The translations under genes and the position numbers were made by a program. DNA of 64,000 nucleotides, taken from positions 194,698 to 258,697 of the forward strand of contig NW_019775417.1 in the NCBI RefSeq assembly GCF_001039355.2, in the 5' to 3' direction. Positions 34,288 to 47,700 of this stretch are shown piece after piece (position 1 is the stretch's first letter; each line of letters begins with the position of its first letter). This stretch comes from Lingula anatina. Its lineage: Eukaryota; Brachiopoda; Lingulata; Lingulida; Lingulidae. The notes under the pieces are model-generated. The model was not told where the DNA came from, made no database searches, and worked only from the letters and a program-made list of their open reading frames with translations.

Positions 34288-34691
34288 GGTACCAGGGAAA
34301 TATCTGAAACAAAATAGTTTAAAATACAAATTACAGATGATGAAGACACTAAATTCGTGTGTCTAAGATAAATAATCCAGACAAAAAATAAGGTAAAAAA
34401 TTAAAAAAGCATTTTTATTTCTTGAATAACGTAGAGATTATATGATTCTTTTCACAGCCCAAACTCAAGTGAAAAAAAAAAAAAAAAACGTAAAAGAGGA
34501 AAAGTTAAGAACAAGTGTAAACTGGGAAATTTATGAGAACTACCATTTCAAAGAATACATGTATATTTTGAAAAGTAATCACCGTTTTCCCTTTTCACGT
34601 TGGAACTAAGTAGATCTATCTCACTCCGCCGGACTCGTTGAATGCAATCAATTTAACAGATTAACTCGCTTCCTCCTGGAGTTGAGTAGAA

Positions 34692-35245
34692 TATAGAAAA
34701 GCTGGTTATAATACGAGTTTGTTGGAAACAAGGGGAGGCGTGGTTACCTGTTACAAGGATTGCATTCAGCGAGAGTCCCTAAAGAGGTTTATCTTCGTAG
34801 ACCGATAGTAAGATTGGGCATGTGCCCTTATTAGTTGTTCACGGCCTTAACCCACCCCTGTTATCATACGAGTTTGTTGGAAACAAGGGGAGGCGTGGTT
34901 ACCTGTTACAAAGATTGCATTCAGCGAGAGTCTCTGAAGAGATGGACCGATCTAAGTAGTTTCATTGTGCATATACCCTTATTCTATTATTCAGGGGCGG
35001 ATCCAGAGATATTTTCTGACAGTCTTCAAAATTATCTTTGTTGATCCATCCTCCATTTTTGACCGTCTTCCGTCAGAAAAAATAGATACCCGTCAAAGTA
35101 AACTTGAACATCTGACCGTCTTCCGGAAGACCCAGATGACGGCCTTAACCCACCCCTGTTATCATACGAGTTTGTTGGAAACAAGGGGAGGCGTGGTAAT
35201 CTGTCACACGGTTTACATTCAGCGAGAGTCCAATAGTAGCATTGG
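34692..35245. repeat. Three partial repeats with embedded hAT-like MITE (34992-35158), intron 1 of gene E
   Basis: The phrase ACGAGTTTGTTGGAAACAAG with GGGAGGCGTGGT and GCATTCAGCGAGAGTC occurs at about 34713, 34867 and 35166. The MITE between copies two and three has CAGGGGCGGATCCAGAGA at one end and CACCCCTG at the other. The fragment CCTTAACCCACCCCTG also appears at about 34843-34859, suggesting unequal exchange between MITE copies. Confidence 0.7.
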
Positions 35246-35337
35246 GCATGTGCCCTTATTCGTTGTTCACAGTTAAAATCATGCTCAGAGAAAAAAAAAA
35301 TACAAGCAAATCGAAGAAAAAAGTGAAACCAGCTCAC

Positions 35338-35650
35338 CTCGCAAATTTCAATGATGCACTAGCAACGGCAGCAGATATGAAATAGCCCTACGCTCCTTAC
35401 GTGTTGCCGTTTATATACACAGTTAAAATATGCAGTTGAATATTATTACAGTTCAAGGTGATATGGTACATTTAAAATGTGGGATGCCAACGTAAAATAA
35501 TAACAAGCTGCAGTTCCACCGCTGTATCGAGGGTCCTGTGTGATCAGGAATATCAAACTGTGTACGATAACATTCATTCGGCTACGCTCGTCTCTCTCCG
35601 TTTTAGTGACGTCACACCTGACTCGTATGTGCTACACGCTGCAGCTGATA
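35338..35650 (-). promoter_or_regulatory. Gene E promoter: TATA box, exon 1, CRE-like module
   Basis: TATATAAACGG at about 35418-35408 on the - strand, exon 1 ending GCGAG/GTGAGC at 35338, upstream block at about 35606-35655 with TGACGTCA, CACACCTGACTCG, CTGCAGCTGATAAAT. Nearly identical to gene C. Confidence 0.6.
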
Positions 35651-35999
35651 AATAATGCGCAGCTAGAGGGCACTTTGAAAACGTGTATGTGACACTGATC
35701 CACACGGGATTCCTTCAATGCATTAATTAATGGTTTATTTACGTGGTACGACTGAGACAGTTGTATTTGACCAAACTTCAAGGTCGTTTTATTGCGTTTT
35801 AAGCCATCTGCATGTACATAGCAACATACTAAGAAAATTATTATTTTTTAACGTGACACAACTGATGCAGATGGAATACTAAACTCCTTCTATAGCACCA
35901 TAATTTAAATGTTTTTTTTTATAAATGTTCACATAATGCTTTAATGTCATTATCTCATCCTTTTTTCCCACGGTGATATTTTAATTTTGCAATTGGCCA

Positions 36000-37045
36000 T
36001 CCCCAGAAATGCACTGCATGACGTCACGCTTAGCCCACTGCGCATGCGTGCACTTTTAATGAGTTGCTAGATTGCCATAGGAAAATGAATGGGTTCGCGA
36101 TTCGTGGGTAATTCGTGATAATTGACTAACTTACGGCCTGATGCCGATAGACAGCAACGCTGTGCTATGCTTCAAGCAACTCCTGACCAAATATCGTTAG
36201 GGTTTTTAAATAAATTCTGTTGTACACACGTACTAAGAAGTTTGCCGTGTATTGCCTAGCCTACCCTCAGCAAAACGCACATATTTTCAGAAATAGTGAT
36301 TTTAGACGGTAGATTCACTCAGAAACAAAGGCAAACTAATTCGTTGCCGATAGCACCAGCAGATACCAGCACCATACAGAGTCTGATTAAAAACTTTCAT
36401 GGCAATTGAAGAACTTTTACCACTGTACAATGGAGTCCAAAAAAAGCACTTGGCACAAATGTGAAACTGCCCAGTGCAAGGCCAAGAATTCAATCAGTAT
36501 TTTCAATCATATTATCAGATTCTACATAAATTGACTGGCAATATCACTACTCAGTATTTAACTAATCTCTTAATCCAAAATTCCTATCATAATTTAATAA
36601 TAATGCAAAATTCTTCTTTCAGGTTGCTATTTATTTTAAATTTTAATGCTGCAGCTGTTCCAAAATAATCTTGTAGTAAAGAAAAAATGCAAATAAGAAG
36701 TGGAAGACCAATTTTACCCACATTATTCAATTATTTGAATATAAAAAGAATTAGATCACGATTTAACAAATTATCTTTCATGAACTCTTTCATGAATAAC
36801 ATATTAAACAATATTAAAGTTATAAATTAGAGGTAATGGCTTATTCTGGAATATATGACCTCTGCACATCATCAGTACCTGACTTGGTACAGTATAGTTA
36901 CTACTTGGATACAGAGTTAGATTTAATAATGTAACAATAAGAACAATATATATTACAATAAACTTCTCTGCACATGCCAGACGCTTGTTACCATGAACTA
37001 ACACTACTTGACAACGGGCTGAGCACTTATCACAGAGTCTGTGTG
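36000..37045. other. Insertion replacing part of the peptide-gene spacer; unrecognised
   Basis: Homology to the spacer above gene D stops at about 36000 (after TTTTGCAATTGGCC) and resumes at about 37048 (GTGTTCAGAAATAGACG). Between these lies about 1 kb with a CpG-containing left end (CTGCGCATGCGTGC). Two Cys-containing open frames lie on the - strand, around 36493-36302 (with C-x10-C motifs such as HICAKCFFW) and 37112-36804 (HRLCDKCSARC). They may be remnants of a mobile element or host gene. I do not recognise them, and no terminal repeats were found. Confidence 0.35.
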
Positions 37046-37659
37046 CGATGCCAGTGTGTTCAGAAATAGACGAACAACGTGGCACTTGAGTTACAAACAC
37101 ACAGAATGGCATTTCTATATCTTAGTATGACATTTATGACAAATGTGCATTATTTTGGCACAAATATCCCTCTTATGCTTTTATTCTCCACGACATACCG
37201 TAGATCTGATATTTATAGCTATTTTAGGATCCCCGCTGCAATTCTTCCGCGAATTAGTTAGTGTGTTTTATTATATACATGTAGGGCATTATAATAAAAA
37301 ACATAAGTTCTGCAGATAGTAAAGTTACATGTAGCAGAGTAAAAATTGAAACTGTAAAGATATGAAGTCATCTCACCATGACAATTAACATCAACAACAA
37401 AATGAATGTCGATATTTACCAGAAATTTATGGAAATTTCATTATCATCACGGTCAGTCAGTTACGAATTAATATTTGTTTCGATTCATTGAAAAGACTTG
37501 AAAAACATATAATTTTCTGTCGTAACACCAAAATTTGCCTCTGTGCTACATGTAGGCCTACATAAGCAGGTACCCGCAGTTCCACAATCAATACGACGCA
37601 CCGGAGTTAAAGAATACCAAAATCAGAGGTAAAGTTTAAAGTGAAAACAAATTCCTTCC

Positions 37660-37765
37660 CCCCCTCCCTTTGCAAATTTCAATGATGCAACAGCAACGCC
37701 AGAGTGGTGAAATTGCCGACCCCCCCCCCCCTTACATGGGGGTGTTTATATAATGCGAAGATTGC
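37660..37765 (-). pseudogene. Orphan TATA box and exon 1 of a lost peptide gene
   Basis: GCAAATTTCAATGATGCAAC, AGCAACGCC, GTGAAATTGCC and TTTATATAATGCG (as read on +) align with the exon 1/TATA stretch of genes A-E. A run of C sits where the GC-rich segment should be. No signal-peptide or mature exon lies downstream on the - strand. It marks the right edge of the peptide array, beside the start of the large segmental duplication. Confidence 0.5.
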
Positions 37766-38433
37766 ATCTCATTGAAGATGCAAGTCCGGCGAGTTGTAAA
37801 TCACGAATCACCGGGTATAATGACTTCTTTGCCGAAGGACGAGGTTAAATAAAGCCGCATTTACATGTCACGGGAAGGGGGTGGTACATGGATCAAGCTA
37901 AAAAAGATGAACGTTTCACGCAATATAGGGTAGCAAAAATACCCAATGGGATCCTCTTTGAAAGCCGAGCGGGAAACCACAGCATCATGTTTTATTCAAA
38001 GGGTTTCAAAGCCTTCTTTTGAGCACCACATTATATTAACAACAGTGAAGACAGTTTGTAAGAGCTGGGTTTATTCAAACTGGTTTACTAGCGTGCAATG
38101 ACTGACAATGGATGCAACCAAATATTAAATAAACTACAAATAAAACATCATCCCACACTTGTGCTTGCCAACTCCATTTCCAAGCTACCCCCATAAAAGA
38201 TGAATAGATAAATAAAATAAAATCATCACATGATCTTCTATTACACATAAAACTATAAGGTAAACATTTGGTGTCTGGAATATTCATGAACTGTTTCTAT
38301 GTTGCAGATTGTCTGACAACCTTCAGGAACTAGCCGGTGTCTGTACGCATGCGCATTTATTAGCCTGCCGTAGGGGTGAGCCACACTGAGTGTCCGTCCC
38401 AGCAATCACCTCTTTGGTTGTCACACCTAACAC

Positions 38434-38475
<42 letters not shown>

Positions 38476-38726
38476 CTCGGCTATAGGCGTAGTCGAGAAG
38501 ATATACCAGAAATTATAACATCGTCATTGTTAACTATGACACATTTACCCTGATGTTCTTTTCAATAAGTTCATTCTCTTTTGTGGACATTTAATATCAA
38601 AACACAGCTGCATCAAACTACTAGTTTCAACTTATTTTTACTAGAAGATGAGTAAAATTCAATCACTCGTAGACTACGCTCCCAGTGAAAAAAAATTAAG
38701 TGAGTAATTTATAAAGCTCGCTATAC

Positions 38727-41700
38727 TTACTTAGATATGCGGAAGCAGTCACATCGTTTAACGTATCTGACCCTCAGCTGGTGAAAATGCCCAAAGTCTG
38801 TTGACGTCATTACATTGACGGCGCGGCCATCTTCTTTCATGATTTTGATGTGGTCAGCAGTCAGTCGTACCCTTCAATACAAAAGTTACAATGTTTTTTT
38901 TTTTACCTATTAAAAACGAGCGCGTGTTAATTTGAAACGATTTTAACACTAACCCCTTTCCTGACTTATGAATGTACATTAAAAACGCAACGTTATAAAA
39001 TGTTTTAACTAGAGGCCCCCAAGGGTGTACCCCTCCTCCCCAGCAATAAAGCAGTTAAAATTCTCTGAAAATAATAAGGAAATCCAAATTTAGTTAAAAT
39101 TATTTTCCCCCCATTATCTCCTAAGTAACTGTCATTTCAGAAAATTTCGACAAATATAGTGCAGAATATACAAATAGCTCATCCAAAAACCAACGCTGTT
39201 AAACATATAACCTCCGTTGGCAGGGGTGGGTAGAGGGGGGGTTTGAGACTTACATGTGGGTATGGGGGCCAGGCGGGTCCTCCGTGGCGACCGTTGTTTC
39301 GAGCTCGATGTCGCGCAGAGTTGGAGCATATTCCGTGGCATTATCAGAGGACAGGGCAATCGGTAATTCACGGTACAAGCTGATGTACTTCCGCTGCTCC
39401 ATGACCATGTCCTATAAACATAATTAAACGAATAAATAAATGGTGAAGTTTTCACCGCGTGAAAATAATAAATTATATGGACAGGGAAAAGCACACATAT
39501 ATTTGAAAATGGAAAGAAGATTAAGAAAGGATGGGTGAAAATTGCAGAAATATTTGTCATAGGTAATGTCTTGTTTAAGACGCTGTCAAAAATTAAAATC
39601 CATATATTAATACCACTGTTTTGAAATCATTCAGCTTACAGAGATACTTAGCAAAAGAAACAAAGAACCGTTGGAAGTCGTGCATGACAAAGTCTTAAAA
39701 AACTACTTTCCAAAGTATCCCAATCAAAATAAATAAATAAATAATACCTTTAGTGCCTCGATCTCCTTCATGATGGTGCTGCCCTCTACCGACACGGGCA
39801 TTATAGGCCATCTCTGACGAATTTCACCAACACCATTTATGTTAAGTTCAATTCGAAAACCAGAGGCATCTACCGATTTTACTTCGCCTAGAAAAAAGTG
39901 TGCTCAATTTACACCTTGTCTGTATGGTACGTCAAGACCATCAGATTTCATGGACTAAAATTTATGTTCAGATGTCGAATATGTAAAAAAGAACAAACTC
40001 AAGGATAACAGTAATTTTAATCATCATTCTACCTTGTCTGTCCAGGACTCCAAGAAACCATTCCCAGACCCTATTGTAGGCCTGCTAACTTTGGATCGAA
40101 TTACGCTAACAGATAGCATTTTGTCTGGGTGTCACTTACAGTATCAGGTATCTTCTTTATTACTTTAAAATGAAATATTTGGTTTTATGAATATATATAT
40201 AGGCCTATGTATTGTACTGCACTAGTGATTTTATGAAGAAAATTATTTTTCTTGCTAGTATCATTCTTATGTTACTGTTGTGACTTTTTTAAAATAACTA
40301 TATGATACCTGTTTTTCATATCATTTACTCAAATCACAAATACAAGTTCGCCTGTGATGTGTTTATTTGTTGCATTTGTGTATAACTTTCAATAAAATGC
40401 GATGATTTTGTGAAAATTTCAACTTATGTGTCCATTTTCCTGTCATTTAAGTCGGATCTAATCACAATGAAACTTACAATTTGTGAATGTTATCCATTAG
40501 TTTCTATAGCATCATTTTCATAAGTAAATAAATAAAGAAAATTAACTTTATGATCAAACTTGAGCCTTTTGAATTAGTTACTATAAATTTAGTAAAATTA
40601 AAACAAAGATGCAGGCAAGTCTAATGTTCTGATATGCCATCCATCAGTAAATGAAATGTCAAATGATTTTATTTTACTTCTTTATAAATAAAGTTTAATA
40701 GTAAAACATTTATAAAGAAAAATTATTTGCAGTTATAAAGCTTTTGTTGTTCAAACGGATCTCATGAAATGACTAGTCAATGAAGAACAATCAAAAATGA
40801 ACAATATATTTAATATTAATTTTGCATCCACTGGCATGTTTAGACAAGCATCTCTTTAAAATCCCAAAGACATTAATATAAATTGGAAATTTAAGTAATT
40901 TAAGTAGGAAATTTTATATTGCAATACGCTGGAGTTAATAATTTAAATTTAGTAATTATGATAACCTAAGAATGAAGCAATTAAGCCCTCGGCAGCACTG
41001 GGTTACTTTATTTACAAATGTCCAATGTTTGTAGAATGTACATGGACCTACTTTCAACATTGATCTCATTGAAAGCAAAACAGTCATGCCACTCCCATAA
41101 AGTGACAAAAAGGTTGCAAATGAATCTCTGCAAAGGCCATAAAGGTGATTAAATATAGTTGTGAAAGTCCATCATTCCTATTCAAAATGAATAACAATAC
41201 TGCCCCTGTTATATAAACAAGGTTTGTTAAGTTTGTATGTACACTAAGGCATTTGATCTTCAAAAATCCATCCCTGCAGCTAGAGGATTCAAGTCAATTT
41301 AAACTGGTTTACATTTGCCAAGCAATGTGATCCATCTTTATCCCAGAGTTTGCATGTGAAGTTATCCAGCCCCCCTTTACCGGGTATGTCCAATATGATG
41401 CTAGAGCCACAGCATGTTTTATATGGCATCCCCACTGAAAAAAAAAACGAATAATTTATGTTCACTCACAATAACAAATTTGACATGCCGGATACTAAAC
41501 ATAGCACTATATAGTACTGGCTTTTTGAGAGATTGAAGTTCAAACTAAAAGTGATAATGATGGCCTTTTTAGTTTGTGAATAAAACGATTCAAAAGCATC
41601 AGCTGACAAAACGTATCATACATCAGTAATATATTAACAGAGATGTGATATACACTTCATTATAAATTAAGAAATATTTCCTTACCTGGCAAAGTTTAAC

Positions 41701-44700
41701 ATTGGCCACATGAATAATTGGAAGCTGCCGGGGCATCATCCGTCCGATTCTCATTCAATCCTAGCCACTTTCATCTAAAAGGCATGCGTGTCAACGGGCA
41801 TGGTAACTAATGTCATTTTCCTGTACCACAAGCATCTGGTGATGTAGCCTGTTTAACGCGACCTTTGCTGCGTAGCACGTCCTCCGGGCGAATTTTGCTT
41901 TCCAAGCGTCATCGGCTCTTAGCTTGGCAAATTCAACATGTCAGTTGTACGTACATATTATATCAACACTTTTTCTTTTAAAGTGAAAAAAGAACAAGCC
42001 TGTAGCTCAAAAATGTGTAAGTTCAGCTATTTTTCAAGTAAAGAAATAGCTGCTCTACTTTCTTGTGGTCTCCATATTTTAACCCCACCTCAAGGCAGAT
42101 CTCGTAAAATCACGGGGAAACTTGGTCTTCTCGTTGAGAACCCGGACAACCTCTATTGCTGCCAGCCGACCGCGCACGGAAGTTAATTACCCCCCTTACA
42201 GCTTTTAGTAGGCGGGACAGACATTTAAGCCGGCTAAGCTGACAGTAATCTAGTGAGACTCCCCACGGGGATAGATCGATCTAAAATCTGTGGGAAGGGG
42301 GTCCAAGAGTAGATTATAACTCAAAGCGTAGGCCCGACAGTAGATTTTAGTGGTTAAAGTATAACTGTAATCCTAATCATTGCTGTAGCTTGCCTGACTA
42401 CGCCTAAGTGACAGGTTACCTTCAGTTGTTAAAGTGTAATTGTAATTTTATTCATCACTGCACCTTGTCTGTACAGGACTCCAAGAAAAGATAATAACTC
42501 ACGGCGTTGACCTTAATCTAAATTAAAATTGTTAAAATATAACCATAATTCTTATCATTACTGTACCTTGTCTGTCCAAGACTCCAACGCCTCCATATCT
42601 CATGGTGTCTGCAGCGTCCTTATCCTCGTTGGTGTAGAACTCTACTGGAGTTTGGTAGTATAGGGCAGCGTTGGTACCATTAAATGCCAAGTTGGCTTCC
42701 ATCTTTCCACTACGGACAGACCCTTTTAAAAACAGAAAAGAAAAATATAGGCATTATTATAGTAGATGATCGGCAGTATATGATAAAATATACGATTGTG
42801 AAATCTGGGGGCGAAATTATCCATTTCCGTGCATAAAATGGTTATAGCCGGGCTTAAATAAATGCGTAAATGGGCATAAGCGGATCATAGTTTATGGTCT
42901 TCATAAAACATCTGGATCAGCCAACCGCAATGGTGGTTTGAAGTTTAAGACTTTCAGCATACTGGTTAAATTGGTTCAACTAAATCTGCCCAAAATTCAC
43001 CAGACACCTCTCTACACCCACGGTTCTTACCGTTTGGCCCCTCTCTCACAGTCTTCCCAAGGTCGGACTTGGCGTCTCCTTTGAAGTGCAGGTTGTAAGG
43101 GTTCCAGGAAAGCTGAGGCGTTGAATACACGATCTCCAGGGGGATAGAATAGGTCCACTTCTGTTCTACTCCGCCGCAGTCTTGCACTACAAAATACAAC
43201 CTATCAATCTAAAATCATACTTCCTTTCTGCCGGACAACTGAAACTCAAGTCTTCCGTTTGCATGTGCATGTAACTGGCAGTTTAGAAGGAAACAATAAA
43301 TGCACAACGTTTAAATTTTAAACTAAAAGTACCGAATTAGAAATACAGGAACAGGTCCAAACACAAGACATCATTTCTAGAGATGGTCTGCACTGTTTTC
43401 AGCTGAGGTTTAATTGTTGTCGTAAAACGTATGCAGATAATTTACTGTTGAATTGCATTCTTATATAATTGAAATCCCTCCTCAAATACCCATTTTTTAA
43501 AACTTTATCCCCACAGTATAAAATTTAAGTCCACTTTTAAGGCTAATTCATAGTTTTATTATATTCAATTCTTAATTTAAGTTATTAGCTCTCAAAGGAA
43601 TACGGTTTCCAATATCTGTTTTAAAATGTTACTGGTTGAAGAAATGTGTACCTTATGTTATTATTATACAGTACATATCAAACCTTGCTTCTGCTTTCGT
43701 AGGCAGAATGGAATACCGAGACCAAATAGAAAAAAATTGTATCGTCAAAAATTGAATAAAAATTGTTTTTTTTTTACTTACCTCTCCTCTTTTTCTTCCT
43801 TAGTTTACAATCTTTAATACTTAGACCGGCTACTTTCTCTTGTGTTGTCATAGCCATGAAGATGTTCTGGTCGGCGTAGCTACGATGCATCTGTGTTAAG
43901 CCGTTTGCTCCCTAATACCGAGTGGAAAAACGCATAAATAAAATCCTTGTTATGGTTGGACGAGTTTCTAACTTACTTACCACAAAAATGGAAACTTTTG
44001 AACGCAGTTTATTTTTAAAGAAAAAGTCATGAATATGGGTCAATATAAATGTTAAAAGTTTGGATAAAAATGAAATGATTGGATAACGACAGACGATAGA
44101 GTAATTTTGGAAAAAAAAAACAAAGATGAATTAACACACCCTTTTAGCGACTTTAAACCAACGATGGTAGTAACCGGCATTCAGCACGCGGTCGTTGCCG
44201 TCTTCGTCCGGGTCCAAGGTGAAGGCCGTGTAACCAAAGATGTCGTCTGTTATATTAGCTGGATAATTGTCCTTGCCTGGGATCTGCTCCATCAGCTCGT
44301 CCAGAAAACTACGCTGATACGCCTTCTCTTCTCCCCAGTACCCGCGGTTGTCAGGGTTTAGTTGGAACCTTTCAAATATTTTGTAATTTAGTTTTTTAAT
44401 GGATGATCCAGACAATTATAAGTGTATCCAATTAATTATATTTATACTTTTATAGTTTTTATTATATTATACAGTACATTCAATTATATTACTTATTATA
44501 TTTTTCAAAAATTAATCCATATTTTTACAAATATGAAATCTTCTGATATTGTTGAATGAGAAGATAAATTTATTTCTTGTACAAAATATTTATTAAACCT
44601 CATTCAATACTGAAAATCTATAAATAGATAAATAAAAATTATTGAAATGTAGTGTTACAGACTCCGTAATTGGCCTTACCTCGCTCTTCGTGACCCGGTT

Positions 44701-47700
44701 TGTAGCGCCATGCTGGATTTGTAGGCCATTCTGGAATGAAGGTCGTCCACGGTCCGGAAGTGGCTGAACGGTATGTCCTTCTTCAGAGGATGACATAATA
44801 TCCGGTAGTTCCACTGCGCAAGCTCGGGAATCGTGCCGTTGATGAGATCGGAAATGGTGACGGGAAGATAGGCAAAGTTCTCAAGGTTGTCCTTGCGACC
44901 AGAGTACGCGCTGAAGCGAGCCTTCTCGTGCAGGTCAAACCAGTCCGTGGCGTCCAAAAAGTGGCGGTCACTGTCGAAGGATTCTTCTAAAGGTGCTGCG
45001 AGTGAAAAATACGAAGACTTTCAGTTCTAAGTGATTTGAGTGCGACACAAATTAATGTTGTTTGCTTAATTAATATCATTAAGTACATATTTTCTTTTGA
45101 AATAAACAAACAAACAACAAAATAATAGATAATAAGAATAGGGGATTTGGTTACATTCTGGCCCACAGATTCTACATCTGACACAGCTTTCTGAGTACTT
45201 CATTATTTTTCGCAGATAATTTTCCCTTACCTGAACTTTTCATCCAGGCTCCTTCTAAGTAGCAAAGGTTGGCTTTGAAGTATTTAGTGTAATCTCTGTG
45301 AGATTTGTCTTGATTTTTCCAGGCTTTGAACCACTCCTTCATCTCCGCTATCTGTTCCTGCACCGTGGCTTTATTCCTGACCTGAATGAAGACATGGTTG
45401 GTAATTAAACAACGAATAAGCAATGAATCATAATAATTATTAATAGATAGATAAATAAATTAATTAATAAAGCAAACAATCAAACAAACAAATAAATTTA
45501 TTCACATATTTTAAAAAAACGAGACGACAAAATAAAAATACAAACATAGCAAAACACGAACACAAATGCATAAATAAATTAATAGAAGATTGGATAGATA
45601 GATAACTAAAGATTGCTACTAATAAAAATCTGTATTACAACTAAACAGACTATTTCACACTTGAAATATTCTGACACTGTTGCAAAATTAGAAAACGATG
45701 CCAACAGTACCTCTGGTGGCACATCAGGGAAAGGGATATCCTCTGTGCAGTGAAAATCTTTGCTTCTCCGGCATGGCATGACGAACTTGTAATCGTTATG
45801 CCTGGTCCGGAACTCCACCCCGTTCAAGACGGCGGCAAACTCTCCCATCCCTATGGTGCGGTCGTAGTTAGCATGGTTATGAATACTGACGGCGCTGTTA
45901 CCGGTGTACGTCGTGGAGTGGTACGGCCGCGTGCCTGGAGAAACAAATTTGGTTTTGTGACATTTTAAAATCAATCTCAAGCTCAATCTCTCATGGACAC
46001 ATGCACACGAACATATCTCCATGCAAAAAGGGCAACACAACACAAGAACCGGAGAGCAATATTGTCGACCCTAGGATGACTGTTTATGCAAATTAAAATT
46101 TATTTGGTTAAAGAAAATATAATTTTCGGGGAAATGATGATGATGATATTCAGAGCGTGACGGCTGTTAACTTATTTTGTGGAAATTTTAGGAAATTATT
46201 TGGACAGTTTTAAGTGTGTAATGATGATGGATTAGAAAGCAGATCCACGAGGTTAAAACGAAAATAATGCTCGTGGGATTTTTGTTCAGATAAATTTTTA
46301 AGCAGATGCGTCGTATAGCAAAGCACACAAATACTTTCACGTGCGCGCAATAAAAATAAGTAACAAAATATAAAATAAAGTTATCAAACGAAAAAAAAGT
46401 AAATTGATTAAAAAATAAAAAAGGTTTATGTGTCGTTTTATACCAGAAATTGTTAACGAATAAGAAGACCGCCACGTCTGACAAAGACAAAAGACGCAAA
46501 GATGCCTCGTCAATAAAGGCTTTCGTCAAAACGAAGTCCATAAAATGAAGATAAGTGTTGTCCATCATGGCATTGTAGCCCTCTATTCTTTGATTTACGA
46601 CGCTTTGTGGCCATTTTATATTACTGCATTAACTAATGCCCCTTCAACTAGACCATAGCAAACACTATTATCAGCTGTAAAAATTTGAGTGTCCATTTTA
46701 GAGTCCTCCGTCTTCTAAATGACTTTTGGTGGTTTGTCTAAATACTCAAATAATGCTAATAGATTTATTGATAATCCCTGCATACGCAAATTGTGCGTTA
46801 ATGAAGCTCTGGTGAACGTTTCAAATGACAGTAATGCGGTTTGCATGTCTTGATGTTTGATAAAGATGAAATACTGGAAGAGGACATTTGAGTCACGCCA
46901 GTGATGCACAAGTTTTATGCAATACTTTCGTTATTTTAACTTGCACAATTATTTTTGCTGTTTGATCCCTCCAATATGGAGAGAAATAAACAAGAATATA
47001 AAAGTGAAAAAATCAATTGATCAGATATTACATAAAAGGTATGCGTCAATGGCGGAACTCAAATGTTCCCTTTTTTGTGGTATGACCCATACATTATTTT
47101 GCCTTCACTATGATTTATCTCGTTCAGCACGATAATGATAAAGCGATTAACTTATCCTTTCCATTTACAGGAAAAGACATAGGCATGCTGCAAATAGGAG
47201 TCGGTCTCCAGTGATATAAACTGTAATACTCAAAGTTGCTCTAAGGTAACTTTTCATTAAAGACGGGATGTCAGTTTCTCATACATGGTCATATATTTTA
47301 TGTGCTAGGTGTTGATTCTGCTGAGAAGGAAAGGCATAAGCGATTCTTCTTGTTAGAGTATTTGACAAAACAGGGGTTATAATCAACACATAATATAAAA
47401 GAATTCAGTGACTTTAACGCACCAGGGCCTGGATGCACCAACAGGGCGTAATTTACTCGGCTACGCCTGTCGTAAACCGCAACGCCTGGCGTCCGTGCGC
47501 CAGGTTTACTCTCCCTGCTTACACCCGTTGCACCAAGACAAAAAATGATCATCTTAACTACGCCCGAGTAACGCTCCGTTGCCTCACTGCCCAATAACTG
47601 GGCAAATGAGGAGTTCGCAGATGTAGTCACAATGGAATGATGACAAAAATAAACACAAAAGGAGCATTTCAGTGACGGAGAAATTCATAAGCTACATCAA

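Larger units (their letters stand above)
37777..46565. repeat. Segmental duplication, copy 1 (partner 57257-64000)
   Basis: Homology begins at TCCGGCGAGTTGTAAATCAC (37785 and 57267) and runs through all exons and most introns of the large - strand gene. Both copies share an (AAT)n microsatellite about 30-40 bp before a CTCGGCTATAGGCG motif (38430-38475; 58058-58102). Differences are indels: copy 1 has about 2 kb extra at 40100-42165, and copy 2 has about 150 bp extra near 63605-63775. Confidence 0.85.

Noticed and set aside
41938-42186. + strand ORF of 82 codons beside the 2 kb intron insertion
   Set aside because: It ends inside the MITE fragment, has no similarity I recognise, and no promoter or splice signals that fit.
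45750-45968. + strand ORFs over the exon 3 region of the large gene (also 63175-63393, 44107-44361, 61515-61712)
   Set aside because: Antisense shadows of conserved - strand exons; their similarity between copies is explained by the exons.
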